Source: Streptomyces lonarensis (GTDB lineage Bacteria > Actinomycetota > Actinomycetes > Streptomycetales > Streptomycetaceae). Taken from it: a stretch of 41,519 bases of DNA. The stretch's first letter is position 1. Each line of letters starts with the position of its first letter. The notes beneath the pieces are model-generated. The model was not told the DNA's origin. It ran no database searches and was given only the letters and a program-made list of their open reading frames with translations. Position numbers and translations under genes: made by a program. Shown here in pieces: positions 19,988-29,568 of the stretch. The stretch covers positions 1 to 41,519 of the forward strand of contig NZ_JAAVJD010000021.1 in assembly GCF_012033735.1 (NCBI RefSeq), in the 5' to 3' direction.

Positions 19988-20013
19988 AACGTGATCCGGG
20001 GGCCCGCTATTCC
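19988..20013 (-). promoter_or_regulatory. Sigma-R (thiol-stress) promoter of rpmE
   Basis: On the minus strand GGAAT (20009-20013) and GTT (19988-19990) are separated by exactly 18 bp, the sigma-R consensus GGAAT-N18-GTT. A second, housekeeping-like promoter TTGGCT-N17-CAGACT partly overlaps just downstream. Confidence 0.82.
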
Positions 20014-20039
20014 CCCCGCTCCCGTGCCCCCGCCGCGCG

Positions 20040-21143
20040 TCAGCCGCTGAGGGCGGGCGGGTCGGCGTCACGCTTCGGCTCGGCCTCGGACCCCTCGGTG
20101 AGGCGGTCGGGGACCGGCACGTCCGCCCGCAGCGCGTCCCACACCCCCGACGCCTGCGGCTCCAGCGGCACGACCCGGTTGGGGTCGACCGGGTCGTACC
20201 CGACCGGCAGTGTCACCGTCTGGAGCCGCTCCGGCGGGATGTCGCCCAGTCGGCGCGCCAGCGCCGTCAGCTCCGGGACGGAGGCGAGCGCGCTGTCGGT
20301 GGTGACCGCGCCGGTCGCGGTGTCCGCCAGCCGGTACAGCTGCCGGGGGTCGCCGAGGACCCCGACCTCCCGGACCTCCGCCGCGAGGGCGCGGAGGAAG
20401 GAGTGCTGGAGCTGGATGCGCTCCAGATCGCTGCCGTCGCCCAGGCTCTTGCGGGTCCGCACCAGCGCCAGCGCCGTCTCCCCGTCCAACCGGTGGTCGC
20501 CCGCCGCGAGGTCCAGCCGGCTGTCGGAGTCCCGCAGCGGGCGGTCCAGGGTGACCTCGACACCGCCGAGCGCGTCGATCATCTGCTCGAAGCCGCGGAA
20601 GTCGACCTCCACGTAGTGGTCCATCCGCACGCCGGTCATCGCCTCGGCGGTCTTCACCGCGCAGACCGGCCCGCCCACCGCGAACGCCTCGTTGAACATC
20701 ACCCGCTCCGCCGCGGGCACCTCCCCGCCGTCCTCGTCCCGGCAGGCGGGCCGGTCGACCAGGGTGTCCCGCGGTATCGACACCACGGTGCCGCCGCGGC
20801 GGTCCTCGGCCAGGTGGACCACCATCGCGGTGTCCGCCCGGGGGCCGCCCTGCTGCCGGCCGTACACCTCGTTCTCTCCCTCGCGGCTGTCGGAGCCCAG
20901 CACCAGGATGTCGAGCGATCCGCCGGGCTCGTCCTCGGGGCGGTCGGCGCCGAGCGCCGCGTCGATGTCGATCTCGGAGATGTTGCCGTCGAACCGGAGG
21001 TAGAGCGCGGTGGCCCCGCCCCCGGCGAGCAGGAGCAGCGCGAGCAGCGCGCCCGCCACCGCGTACACCGCGTGCCGCCGCCGGGCGGGCCGCGGGCGGT
21101 GCGACGGGGGCCGCGGTCCCCAGGTGGGGAACTGCTGCGCCAT
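20040..21143 (-). CDS. LytR-CpsA-Psr (LCP) family cell-wall ligase
   Basis: This 367 aa membrane-anchored protein would attach wall polymers from polyprenyl carriers to peptidoglycan. It has a short basic cytoplasmic N-terminus, one transmembrane helix (about residues 25-48), then the extracellular LCP domain. Family features include DILVLGSDSR, ADTAMVVHL, VSIPRDTLVD, the YVEVDFRGFEQMIDALGGVEV block and ALALVRTRKSLGDGSDLERIQLQ. The start is ATG 21143 with GAGG upstream. It lies alone between rho and rpmE. Confidence 0.93.
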   Translation of the reverse strand: MAQQFPTWGPRPPSHRPRPARRRHAVYAVAGALLALLLLAGGGATALYLRFDGNISEIDIDAALGADRPEDEPGGSLDILVLGSDSREGENEVYGRQQGGPRADTAMVVHLAEDRRGGTVVSIPRDTLVDRPACRDEDGGEVPAAERVMFNEAFAVGGPVCAVKTAEAMTGVRMDHYVEVDFRGFEQMIDALGGVEVTLDRPLRDSDSRLDLAAGDHRLDGETALALVRTRKSLGDGSDLERIQLQHSFLRALAAEVREVGVLGDPRQLYRLADTATGAVTTDSALASVPELTALARRLGDIPPERLQTVTLPVGYDPVDPNRVVPLEPQASGVWDALRADVPVPDRLTEGSEAEPKRDADPPALSG

Positions 21144-21290
21144 GGTCACCGCCTCGTCCTCGGGTACGCCCGCCCCGGCAGGGGCCGACGGGGCGCCGCG
21201 CGGGGCGGCCCGAATCACCCGATTGTGGCCCGCTCGCGGGTCGGCCGCCGCCCCTGGCGCCCCCGCGTTACGGCGAACGGGGGACGACGA

Positions 21291-21326
21291 CGGGGCCGCC
21301 CCACCAGCGGTGGTGGGGCGGCCCCG
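21291..21326 (-). terminator. rho terminator
   Basis: A perfect 16-bp stem CGGGGCCGCCCCACCA and its complement, with a 4-nt loop, lies about 54 bp after the rho stop. The remaining LCP-rho gap (21144-21290) shows no other structure. Confidence 0.85.
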
Positions 21327-21379
21327 GACGTGGTAACCGGCGCGCCGCGGAGCCCGGAGGGGGCGCCGCGGCGCGGCGG

Positions 21380-23365
21380 TCAGTCGCCGCTGCTCGGCGA
21401 CGGGGTGTTCTTCTGGATCTGCATCAGGAACTCGGCGTTGGACTTGGTCTGCTTCATCTTGTCCAGCAGCAGCTCGATCGCCTGCTGCTGGTCCAGGGCG
21501 TGCAGCACCCGGCGGAGCTTCCAGACGACGGCCAGCTCCTCGGCACCCATGAGGATCTCCTCCTTGCGGGTACCGGAGGCGTCCACGTCCACGGCGGGGA
21601 AGATCCGCTTGTCGGCGAGCTTCCGGTCGAGCTTGAGCTCCATGTTGCCGGTGCCCTTGAACTCCTCGAAGATCACCTCGTCCGCGCGGGAGCCGGTGTC
21701 GACCAGGGCGGTGGCGAGGATGGTCAGCGAACCGCCGTCCTCGATGTTCCGCGCCGCGCCGAAGAACTTCTTCGGCGGGTACAGCGCGGTGGAGTCCACA
21801 CCACCGGACATGATGCGCCCGGAGGCGGGGGCCGCCAGGTTGTAGGCGCGGCCCAGCCGGGTGATGGAGTCCAGCAGCACCACCACGTCGTGACCCAGCT
21901 CCACCAGGCGCTTGGCGCGCTCGATGGCCAGCTCGGCGACGACCGTGTGGTCCTCGGCGGGGCGGTCGAAGGTCGAGGAGATGACCTCGCCCTTCACCGA
22001 CCGCTGCATGTCGGTGACCTCCTCGGGCCGCTCGTCCACGAGCACGACCATCAGGTGGCACTCGGGGTTGTTGCGGGTGATCGAGTTGGCGATCGACTGC
22101 ATGATCATCGTCTTGCCGGTCTTGGGCGGCGCGACGATGAGTCCGCGCTGGCCCTTGCCGATCGGCGAGACCATGTCGATGATCCGCGGGGTGAGCGAGC
22201 CCGGCTCGCACTCCAGCCGCAGCCGCTCCTGCGGGTACAGCGGGGTGAGCTTGTTGAACTCCTCGCGGCCGCGGCCCGAGTCGGCGCCCATGCCGTTGAC
22301 GGAGTCCAGCCGCACCAGGGCGTTGAACTTCTCGCGGCGCTCGCCGTCACGGGGCTGGCGCACGGCGCCGGTGACGTGGTCGCCCTTGCGCAGGCCGTTC
22401 TTTCGGACCTGGGCGAGGGAGACGTAGACGTCGTTCGGCCCCGGCAGGTATCCGGACGTCCGCACGAAGGCGTAGTTGTCCAGGATGTCGAGGATGCCGG
22501 CGACGGGGATGAGCACGTCGTCGTCGGCGACCTGCGGCTCGCTGAAGTCCTCGCGGCCGCCGCTGCGGCGTCCGCGGCGGTCGCGGTAGCGGCCCCGGCG
22601 GCCGCGGCGGCCGCCCTCGAAGTCGTCGTCGCGGTTGCCGTCGTCACCGCGGTTGTCGCGGCCGCCGTCGCGGTTGCCCCCGCGGCCACCGCCGTCGCGG
22701 TTGCCGTCGCGCCCGCCGCCGTCGCGGTTGCCGTCCCGGCCGCCACCGTCGCGGTTGCCGCGGCCGCCGCCCTGCTGGTTCTGGCCACCGCCCTGACCGG
22801 CGTTCTTGCCGCGGCGCTCCCGCTTGCCCTGGCGCTCTCCGCCGTCGTCCTTGGACGACCCGTCAGCGCGGGCGGAATCGCCCTTGCCGCTCTCGGACTT
22901 GACGGGCTGCACGGCGTCGCCCCGGGCGGACTCCTTCTCCTTGGCGGCCGGGACGGAGTCCGGCACGGAGTCCTTCGCGCCCTCGTCGCCCTCGGCGCGC
23001 GCCGGTGCCTCCGCCTGGGCGGCGGCCTTGGCGTCGGTGCGGGCGCGGGAGGTGGCACGCCGCTTCGGCTTCTCCGCCGCGGGTGCCTCCGCGGCGGGCG
23101 CGGGCTCCGCCGGCGCGCCGCCGGACCCCTGCTTCTCCTTGATGACCTCGATCAGCTGGCTCTTGCGCATCCGCGCGGTGCCCCTGATGCCGAGGCCGGA
23201 GGCAACCTGCTGCAGCTCAGCCAGCACCATGCCCTCGAGGCCGGTGCCGGAACGCCGGCGACGCGGCGTCTTGGCAGCACTGTCCGTCACGGACGCGGGG
23301 GCAGCACCGGCAGTCTTGTCGGCGCTGTCGGCACTCGCGCCCATCAGATCGGTGGTGTCGCTCAC
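21380..23365 (-). CDS. rho: Transcription termination factor Rho
   Basis: This hexameric RNA helicase ends transcription at Rho-dependent sites. It is 661 aa, longer than the 419-residue E. coli protein. The N-terminal helical domain (about 40-80) is followed by an inserted low-complexity domain (about 80-275): Ala/Pro/Lys-rich, then a highly repetitive Arg/Gly/Asn/Asp stretch, as in other actinobacterial Rho. The cold-shock RNA-binding domain follows, then the RecA-like core with Walker A PPKTGKT (Lys about 418) and Walker B DVVVLLDSITRLGRAYN. The GTG start at 23365 follows AAGGA. A long leader and its own terminator make it monocistronic. Confidence 0.97.
   Translation of the reverse strand: MSDTTDLMGASADSADKTAGAAPASVTDSAAKTPRRRRSGTGLEGMVLAELQQVASGLGIRGTARMRKSQLIEVIKEKQGSGGAPAEPAPAAEAPAAEKPKRRATSRARTDAKAAAQAEAPARAEGDEGAKDSVPDSVPAAKEKESARGDAVQPVKSESGKGDSARADGSSKDDGGERQGKRERRGKNAGQGGGQNQQGGGRGNRDGGGRDGNRDGGGRDGNRDGGGRGGNRDGGRDNRGDDGNRDDDFEGGRRGRRGRYRDRRGRRSGGREDFSEPQVADDDVLIPVAGILDILDNYAFVRTSGYLPGPNDVYVSLAQVRKNGLRKGDHVTGAVRQPRDGERREKFNALVRLDSVNGMGADSGRGREEFNKLTPLYPQERLRLECEPGSLTPRIIDMVSPIGKGQRGLIVAPPKTGKTMIMQSIANSITRNNPECHLMVVLVDERPEEVTDMQRSVKGEVISSTFDRPAEDHTVVAELAIERAKRLVELGHDVVVLLDSITRLGRAYNLAAPASGRIMSGGVDSTALYPPKKFFGAARNIEDGGSLTILATALVDTGSRADEVIFEEFKGTGNMELKLDRKLADKRIFPAVDVDASGTRKEEILMGAEELAVVWKLRRVLHALDQQQAIELLLDKMKQTKSNAEFLMQIQKNTPSPSSGD
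22600..22780 (-). repeat. Imperfect repeats encoding the Rho RGG-like domain
   Basis: Units of about 27-30 bp, each holding a CCGTCGCGGTTGCCG-like core on the plus strand, encode Asn-Arg-Asp-Gly-Gly-Gly-Arg-Asp-Gly. At least five copies are visible. They make the Arg/Gly-rich insertion of Rho and may vary in number between strains. Confidence 0.8.
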
Positions 23366-23815
23366 GAAGGGTCCTTCCCTGGAGCGGACGTCGGCCTGTC
23401 TGGCTCGGCGACCGGTCGTGCTGTCCGGCTGCGGTCTCGTCTGATGGACCGGCCGGGGCGGTGGTCCGCCTGCTCATGGCGGCGGTGAGAACGGTTCGAC
23501 AAAGTACGGAATGGTCGATGGGACCGTCGTACCGGATCCGGAGCGTGCCGAGCTCTGCCAGGCAGGCTGCTGAGGCAGAGGGAGCTCCCGGAAGAAGACG
23601 CGGCCCCTGACGACGGGACCCCGGCGTACCGTGCCGCCCGGGTGCCCCGGGGACGATGCCACCGCGGACGCGACGGCCACCCCTCGGAGTGATCCGCAGG
23701 GACGGTACGTGTAGACCTGAGATTAACACTACCGGATACTGCCGGTATTCCCCCCTCTCCATGCTCTTCATGCATGCCCACCCGGGCGCCCGGCTCACAC
23801 CGGGAACGGGGATTC
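23366..23815 (-). other. Long rho leader and thrB-rho intergenic region
   Basis: There is no convincing gene in these 450 bp. An AT-rich promoter-like segment lies at 23705-23760, so the rho mRNA would have a leader of about 340 nt. Such leaders fit autoregulation of rho, but no rut site can be proven by eye. Confidence 0.5.
23725..23751 (-). promoter_or_regulatory. Candidate rho promoter with inverted repeat
   Basis: On the minus strand GGAAT (23747-23751) and GTT (23725-23727) are 19 bp apart, close to the sigma-R pattern. The spacer contains a perfect inverted repeat TACCGG-(6 nt)-CCGGTA (23730-23747). A TAGTGT hexamer (23726-23731) could instead be a housekeeping -10. Confidence 0.4.
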
Positions 23816-24754
23816 TCACCCCGCGTCGGCGCCGGCCCCCGCGGTGAGCGGCAGCACGCTCGCCCCGGCCGCGTCCAGCTCCAGCCGGTTGGCGGCCCAG
23901 CCGTCACCGGCCAGTCGCGCCACCCGGTCCGCCTCCGCGGTTCCGACCAGCGCCAGCACCGTGGGCCCGGCCCCGGAGACCACCGCGGGCACGCCCTCCT
24001 CCCGCAGCCGGGCGACCAACTGCACGCTGCCGGGCATGGCCGAGGCCCGGTACTCCTGGTGCAGCCGGTCCTCGGTCGCCGGCAGCAGCAGTTCCGGGCG
24101 GCGCGTCAGGGCCTCGACCAGGAGTGCCGAACGCCCCGCGTTCAACGCGGCGTCGACGTGCGGAACGGACCGCGGCAGCAGGCCGCGCGCCGTCTCGGTC
24201 CGCAGCGGCTGCGCGGGGACGAAGGCCACGGGGGCGATCCCCGGGGCCGGGTCGAGCCGCACCGCCCGTGCGGCGCCTCCGTCCGTCCAGGCGATGGTGA
24301 AGCCGCCGAGCAGGCAGGCGGCGACGTTGTCGGGGTGGCCCTCGATCTCGGACGCCAGCTCCAGCAGCGCGCGGTCCCCCAGACGGGCCTCACCGCCGGT
24401 GGTCACCGCCCTGGCCGCCATCAGGCCGGCGCAGATCGCCGCGGAGGACGAGCCGAGACCGCGGCCGTGGGGGACGCGGTTGGCGCACACCACCTCCAGA
24501 CCGCGCGGCTGTCCGCCGAGCACGTCGAAGGCGGTGCGCATCGCGCGCACCATGAGGTGCCGTTCGTCGCGCGGCAGGGTGTCGGCCCCCTCCCCCGCGA
24601 TGTCGATGTGCAGGCCGGACTCGGCGACCCGGACGACGACGTCGTCGTACAGCCCCAGGGCGAGGCCCAGCGCGTCGAAGCCGGGGCCCAGGTTGGCGCT
24701 GGTGGCGGGGGTGCGGACCCGGACGGGCGCGGCACGGAATGCGGGGTGCGCCAT
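23816..24754 (-). CDS. thrB: Homoserine kinase
   Basis: This GHMP-family kinase phosphorylates L-homoserine with ATP for threonine synthesis. It has 312 aa and starts at ATG 24754. N-terminal RVRTPATSANLGPGFDALG and the ATP-binding PHGRGLGSSSAAICAGL motif are typical, as is the C-terminal VSGAGPTVLALV. It is the last of hom-thrC-thrB, but a 561-bp gap separates it from thrC, so it probably has its own promoter. Confidence 0.96.
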   Translation of the reverse strand: MAHPAFRAAPVRVRTPATSANLGPGFDALGLALGLYDDVVVRVAESGLHIDIAGEGADTLPRDERHLMVRAMRTAFDVLGGQPRGLEVVCANRVPHGRGLGSSSAAICAGLMAARAVTTGGEARLGDRALLELASEIEGHPDNVAACLLGGFTIAWTDGGAARAVRLDPAPGIAPVAFVPAQPLRTETARGLLPRSVPHVDAALNAGRSALLVEALTRRPELLLPATEDRLHQEYRASAMPGSVQLVARLREEGVPAVVSGAGPTVLALVGTAEADRVARLAGDGWAANRLELDAAGASVLPLTAGAGADAG

Positions 24755-25315
24755 CGCTCGACGACTCTCCTTGCTGGTGCCGGCTGTCCTCCGGCGGATG
24801 CCGGCGGACAGCCGAGGGTGGTGACTGCGGGGATCGGGACACGGGGCCGGGTCGCGCGCGGAACGCCGCTCCCCGACGGTCGCGCCGCGACGGGCGGCTC
24901 CACGTCCGGACGGTGGGCGCCCGGGGCCGTCGTCGTCATCGACGGCGCCCAGCGGCACCGAGGTGCCGGTCCGCGCTGCCTCGGTACGGTGCCGGTCGGC
25001 ACCGGCCACCGGTCCGCCGTGGCAGGAGGTCGGTTCGGCCCGCCCGCTGGGTGCGGTGGGCGCACGGCCCGCGAGACCGCGGAGCCCGTCCCGCGGGCGG
25101 CGGGGCGGCCCCTCCCCGACGCTCCTGGTCGGGAGCCGCCGGCGGCGGTACCGCTCCGGCCTGCCGGAACGCGGCCCAGCCTACCCAAGGCCCGCTGTCC
25201 GACCGCAGAGGGTGCCCCAGCGCGCTGCCGTGTCGCCCCTTCGGGCAGCAACAGCACTGCGGAGGGAAGCCGTACGCGCCCGGCATACCGGGGCCGGGGC
25301 CGGGCCGACGCCGTG
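24755..25315 (-). other. thrC-thrB intergenic region without a clear gene
   Basis: These 561 bp hold no open frame with convincing start, ribosome site and composition. Inverted repeats occur, for example CGGTGCCG/CGGCACCG at 24987-25004. A TAGGCT hexamer on the minus strand (25178-25183) could be a -10 for thrB. The gap is unusually long, since thrC and thrB are commonly close. Confidence 0.45.
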
Positions 25316-26419
25316 TCAGGCGAGGCCGAGCCGCTCGGCGGCCGCGTCGGCGTTCACCGGCACCGTGATGGGCGGCGGCGCGCCGGCCACCGCCCAGTCC
25401 GGGTCCTTCAGGCCGTTGCCGGTGACGGTGCAGACGATGCGCTGCCCGGGGTCGACCTCACCGCGGGCCGCCGCCTTCAGCAGGCCGGCGACCGACGCGG
25501 CGGAGGCCGGCTCGACGAAGACGCCCTCCTGCGCGGCCAGCAGCCGGTACGCGGAGAGGATCTCGCGGTCGGTCACCTCGTCGATGATCCCGCCGGACTC
25601 GTCCCGCGCCGCCTCCGCCTGCGTCCAGGACGCCGGGTTGCCGATGCGGATCGCCGTCGCCAGGGTGGCCGGGTTGCGCACCGGCTCGCCGCGCACGATC
25701 GGAGCGGCGCCCGACGCCTGGAAGCCCCACATCCGCGGGGTCCGCGTCGCGGGCGCCCCCAGCGGCGAGGTGGTGTCGGCGTACTCGCGGTACCCGCGCC
25801 AGTAGGCGGTGATGTTCCCGGCGTTGCCGACCGGCAGCACGTGGATGTCGGGCGCGTCGCCGAGCATGTCGACCACCTCGAAGGCGCCGGTCTTCTGCCC
25901 CTCGATCCGCGCCGGGTTGACCGAGTTGACCAGCGCCACCGGGTACTTCTCCGACAGCCCCCGGGCGAGGTCCAGGCAGTCGTCGAAGTTGCCGTCGACC
26001 TCCAGGATGCGAGCGCCGTGGACCAGCGCCTGGCCCATCTTGCCGAGGGCGATCTTCCCGGTCGGCACCAGCACCGCGCACACCATGCCGCCGCGGACCG
26101 CGTAGGCGGCGGCCGAGGCGGAGGTGTTGCCCGTCGAGGCGCAGATGACGGCCTGCGCGCCCTCCTCCTTCGCCCGGGAGATGGCCATCGTCATGCCGCG
26201 GTCCTTGAAGGAACCGGTCGGGTTGGCACCCTCGACCTTCAGATGCACCTCGCAGCCGGTGCGCTCGGAGAGCACCTGCGCCGGCACCAGCGGGGTGCCG
26301 CCCTCGCGCAGCGTCACCACGGGCGTCGTCGCGGAGACGGGCAGCCGCTCGCGGTACTCCTCGATGACTCCCCGCCACTGGCGGCTGGTGGTGGTCTGCT
26401 GTGCATCCATGACGTCCAC
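25316..26419 (-). CDS. thrC: Threonine synthase
   Basis: This PLP enzyme converts O-phospho-L-homoserine to L-threonine. It has about 367 aa, the short actinobacterial form. PLP binds Lys (about 72) in [11 protein letters not shown], and the phosphate cup is [15 protein letters not shown] 26419 has AGGGA just upstream; ATG 26410 is an alternative that removes three residues. It lies 89 bp after hom and is probably cotranscribed with it. Confidence 0.97.
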   Translation of the reverse strand: MDVMDAQQTTTSRQWRGVIEEYRERLPVSATTPVVTLREGGTPLVPAQVLSERTGCEVHLKVEGANPTGSFKDRGMTMAISRAKEEGAQAVICASTGNTSASAAAYAVRGGMVCAVLVPTGKIALGKMGQALVHGARILEVDGNFDDCLDLARGLSEKYPVALVNSVNPARIEGQKTGAFEVVDMLGDAPDIHVLPVGNAGNITAYWRGYREYADTTSPLGAPATRTPRMWGFQASGAAPIVRGEPVRNPATLATAIRIGNPASWTQAEAARDESGGIIDEVTDREILSAYRLLAAQEGVFVEPASAASVAGLLKAAARGEVDPGQRIVCTVTGNGLKDPDWAVAGAPPPITVPVNADAAAERLGLA

Positions 26420-26508
26420 TGCTTCCCTGACTCTCCGGCTCACCCGAGTCCCCGGACTCTCCGGTGTACTTGTTCGCCGCGTGCCGCCCGGCCGGGCAGC
26501 ACGCCGGG

Positions 26509-27801
26509 TCATTCGCCCTCGACCCGCATGATGCTGGCGACGCCGCGGACGGTGTCCAGGCCCCGCAGCGTCTCCACCGTCGCGGTCAGCGCGGCGTCCG
26601 GTGCGCGGTGGGTGACCACGACCAGCGACGCCTCGCCGTCCTTGCCCTGCTGCCGCACGGTGTCGATCGACACCCCGTGGTCGGCGAAGACCGCCGCCAC
26701 CTGGGACAGCACACCCGGTTTGTCCGCCACGTCGAGGCTGATGTGGAAGCGGGTGACGACGTCGCCCATCGGGCTCACCGGGAGCATGGTGTACGCCGAC
26801 TCCCCCGGGCCGCGGGCGCCGCTGACCTTGTTGCGGCAGGCGGCGACCAGGTCGCCGAGGATCGCCGACGCGGTCGGGACGCCGCCGGCGCCCTGGCCGT
26901 AGAACATGAGGCTGCCGGCGGAGTCGGCCTCCACGAACACCGCGTTGTACGCCTCCCGCACCGAGGCCAGCGGATGGGTGAGCGGGATCATCGCGGGGTG
27001 GACGCGCGCGGTCACCGACCGGCCGTCGGCGGCGCGCTCGCAGATGGCGAGCAGCTTCACGGTGCAGCCCATGCGGCGGGCGGAGGCGATGTCCGAGGCG
27101 GTGACCTCGGTGATGCCCTCGCGGTGCACGTCGTCCAGCCGGACGCGGGTGTGGAAGGCGATGCCGGCGAGGATCGCCGCCTTGGCGGCGGCGTCGAACC
27201 CCTCGACGTCGGCGGTCGGGTCGGCCTCCGCGTAGCCGAGGGCGGTCGCCTCCTCCAGCGCCTCGTAGTAGCCGGCGCCGCTGGTGTCCATGCGGTCGAG
27301 GATGAAGTTGGTGGTGCCGTTGACGATGCCCAGCACCCGGTTGACGCTGTCGCCGGCGAGGGACTCGCGCAGCGGCCGCAGCAGCGGGATGGCACCGGCG
27401 ACGGCGGCCTCGAAGTAGAGGTCCGCGCCGTACTTGTCGGCGGCGGCGTAGAGCGAGGGGCCGTCCTCGGCCAGCAGCGCCTTGTTGGCGGTGACGACGC
27501 TGGCGCCGTTCTCGAAGGCGGTGGAGATGAGGGACCGGGCGGGCTCGATCCCGCCGATGACCTCGACGACGACGTCGATGTCGGAGCGGGAGACCAGCCC
27601 CTGCGCGTCGGTGGTGATCAGCTCGGAGAGGACGCCCTCCCGCAGCCGGCCAGGGCGGCGGACCGCGACACCGGCCAGTTCCACGGGCGCGCCGACCCGG
27701 GCGGCCAGGTCGGCGGCGTGCGTCGTCACCAGGCGTGCCACCTGCGACCCGACCACTCCGCACCCCAGCAGCGCCACTTTCAGCGGCCGCCCATCCGTCA
27801 T
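26509..27801 (-). CDS. hom: Homoserine dehydrogenase
   Basis: This reduces aspartate semialdehyde to homoserine with NAD(P)H, the branch point to Thr and Met. It has 430 aa: N-terminal Rossmann domain ([12 protein letters not shown]), catalytic domain with VVTANKALL and [13 protein letters not shown], and a C-terminal ACT domain (about 350-430; [20 protein letters not shown]) for feedback inhibition by threonine. The start is ATG 27801. A hairpin and a candidate promoter separate it from lysA. Confidence 0.97.
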   Translation of the reverse strand: MTDGRPLKVALLGCGVVGSQVARLVTTHAADLAARVGAPVELAGVAVRRPGRLREGVLSELITTDAQGLVSRSDIDVVVEVIGGIEPARSLISTAFENGASVVTANKALLAEDGPSLYAAADKYGADLYFEAAVAGAIPLLRPLRESLAGDSVNRVLGIVNGTTNFILDRMDTSGAGYYEALEEATALGYAEADPTADVEGFDAAAKAAILAGIAFHTRVRLDDVHREGITEVTASDIASARRMGCTVKLLAICERAADGRSVTARVHPAMIPLTHPLASVREAYNAVFVEADSAGSLMFYGQGAGGVPTASAILGDLVAACRNKVSGARGPGESAYTMLPVSPMGDVVTRFHISLDVADKPGVLSQVAAVFADHGVSIDTVRQQGKDGEASLVVVTHRAPDAALTATVETLRGLDTVRGVASIMRVEGE

Positions 27802-27939
27802 CGCCCGACCTTCTCTCTCCGCTCTCGTACCGCACGTACCGCCGCTTCGGCGGGCCCGGGCCGCGGCCGGGGTACGGCGCGCGGCGACTCCCGCACCGCA
27901 AGTCTCGCCCACCGGGGACGGCTCTTCACGGCCGGTGTC

Positions 27940-27945
27940 AGTATG
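27940..27945 (-). promoter_or_regulatory. Candidate -10 of hom
   Basis: CATACT on the minus strand lies just downstream of the lysA terminator hairpin and about 140 bp before hom, within GTAT-(5 nt)-ATAC. No clear -35 is visible. The rest of the 351-bp lysA-hom gap (27802-28152) shows no gene. Confidence 0.3.
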
Positions 27946-27957
27946 CGAGATACGCGG

Positions 27958-28005
27958 GCCGCCCGCCGGACATCGGCCGGACGGGGCCGATCTCCGGCGG
28001 GCGGC
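27958..28005 (-). terminator. Large hairpin after lysA
   Basis: A 13-bp stem GCCGCCCGCCGGA with its complement, one C-C mismatch, then a 7-bp stem ATCGGCC/GGCCGAT and a 6-nt loop: 20 pairs in all. It lies about 150 bp after the lysA stop and is probably the lysA terminator. Confidence 0.75.
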
Positions 28006-28152
28006 GGCACATGCCCGTCCGACGCGCCGCGCAACAGGCACGACAGTTCGAGTCGGGACGGCGGACCGCTGCGCGCCGTCGGCGCACGCCCGTGGCGCGA
28101 GCAGCGGCGGCGGGCGCGGGGCGCCGCGCGCTCCCGGCCCGCCGCGCGGGGA

Positions 28153-29544
28153 TCAGCCCACGTCGAGGCGGAGCAGGTCCTCCTCCGTCTCGCGCCGCAG
28201 CAGCACCCGGGCCCGGCCGTCGCGGACGGCGACCACCGGGGGCCGGGCGACGTGGTTGTAGTTGCTGGCCATTGAGCGGCAGTAGGCGCCGGTGGCGGGC
28301 ACGGCGAGCAGGTCCCCGACGGCCGTGTCGGCGGGCAGGTGCGCGTCGCGGACGACGATGTCGCCGCTCTCGCAGTGCTTGCCCACCACCCGCGTCAGCA
28401 TCGGGGGCGCCTCGGAGGTGCGGGAGGCCAGCGCCACCGAGTACTCGGCGTCATAGAGAGCGGTGCGGATGTTGTCCGACATGCCGCCGTCGACGCTCAC
28501 GTAGGTGCGCAGCCCGGGAAGTTCCTTGGTGGTGCCGACCTCGTAGACGGTGACCGCGGTCGGGCCGACGACGGCCCGGCCCGGCTCGACGGAGAGCCGG
28601 GGGCGCGCCAGCCCCGCCGCGTCACACTCACGGGTGACGATGTCCCGCAGCGCCCTCGCGATCTCGTGTGGTTCCCGGGGGTCGTCGGCCGGGGTGTAGG
28701 CGATGCCGAGGCCGCCGCCGAGGTCGATCTCGGGCAGTTCCAGGCCGTGTTCGTCGCGGATCGCCTTCAGGAGCCCGACCACCCGGTGGGCGGCCACCTC
28801 GAACCCGGCGGTGTCGAAGATCTGCGAGCCGATGTGCGAGTGGACCCCGGCCAGCTCCAGGCTGTCCTGGGCGAGGACGCGCCGCACGCCGTCGGCGGCC
28901 TGGCCGCCGGCCAGCGCCAGACCGAACTTCTGGTCCTCGTGGGCGGTGGCGATGAACTCGTGGGTGTGGGCCTCGACGCCCACGGTGACCCGCAGCTGCA
29001 CCCGCTGGCGCCGGCCGAGCCGCCGCGCGGTGGCGGCGACGCGCTCGATCTCCTGGAGCGAGTCCAGCACGATCCGGCCGACACCCGCCTCGACGGCGCG
29101 CTCGATCTCCGCGGCGGACTTGTTGTTGCCGTGCAGGGCGATGCGGTCGGCGGGCATCCCGCCGGCCAGCGCGGTGGCCAGCTCGCCGCCGCTGCAGACG
29201 TCGAGGTTGAGGCCCTCCTCCGTGAGCCACCGCACCACGGCACGGCACAGGAACGCCTTGCCCGCGTAGAAGACGTCGGCGTCCGGCCCGAAGGCGTCGC
29301 GCCAGGCGCGGCACCGGGCGCGGAAGTCCTCCTCGTCCAGGAAGTAGGCGGGGGTGCCGAACTCCTCGACCAGCGCGCGGACGTCGACGCCGCCGATGGT
29401 CAGGGCCCCGTCGGGCCCGCGGCGGGCGGTGCGGGGCCAGACCCGGGGGTCGAGCTCGTTGAGATCGGCCGGGGGCGGGCCGTGGTGGCCCTCGGGGAGG
29501 ACATCGGCGTGGCGGGGCCCGGCGGGGTGCGCGGAACGACTCAT
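28153..29544 (-). CDS. lysA: Diaminopimelate decarboxylase
   Basis: This last step of lysine synthesis decarboxylates meso-diaminopimelate. It has 463 aa. PLP binds Lys (about 96) in [10 protein letters not shown]. Other sites are [24 protein letters not shown] and the C-terminal KHCESGD with the active-site Cys from the neighbouring subunit. The start at ATG 29544 gives the usual N-terminus but has no good ribosome site. A tandem repeat lies just upstream. Confidence 0.96.
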   Translation of the reverse strand: MSRSAHPAGPRHADVLPEGHHGPPPADLNELDPRVWPRTARRGPDGALTIGGVDVRALVEEFGTPAYFLDEEDFRARCRAWRDAFGPDADVFYAGKAFLCRAVVRWLTEEGLNLDVCSGGELATALAGGMPADRIALHGNNKSAAEIERAVEAGVGRIVLDSLQEIERVAATARRLGRRQRVQLRVTVGVEAHTHEFIATAHEDQKFGLALAGGQAADGVRRVLAQDSLELAGVHSHIGSQIFDTAGFEVAAHRVVGLLKAIRDEHGLELPEIDLGGGLGIAYTPADDPREPHEIARALRDIVTRECDAAGLARPRLSVEPGRAVVGPTAVTVYEVGTTKELPGLRTYVSVDGGMSDNIRTALYDAEYSVALASRTSEAPPMLTRVVGKHCESGDIVVRDAHLPADTAVGDLLAVPATGAYCRSMASNYNHVARPPVVAVRDGRARVLLRRETEEDLLRLDVG

Positions 29545-29568
29545 GGCTGCTGCTGTCGCTTTCTTGCT

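Noticed and set aside
17355..19994. Plus-strand open frame of about 879 codons opposite prmC, prfA and rpmE
   Set aside because: It covers three certain minus-strand genes and has no start context or domain.
24936..25286. 116-codon minus-strand frame in the thrC-thrB gap, beginning with a Cys-rich stretch
   Set aside because: There is no ribosome binding site, it is Arg/Pro/Gly-rich, and no family resemblance is seen.
23774..26902. Plus-strand open frame of about 1042 codons opposite thrB and thrC
   Set aside because: The minus-strand thrB and thrC are unmistakable; this frame is a mirror artefact of high third-position GC.
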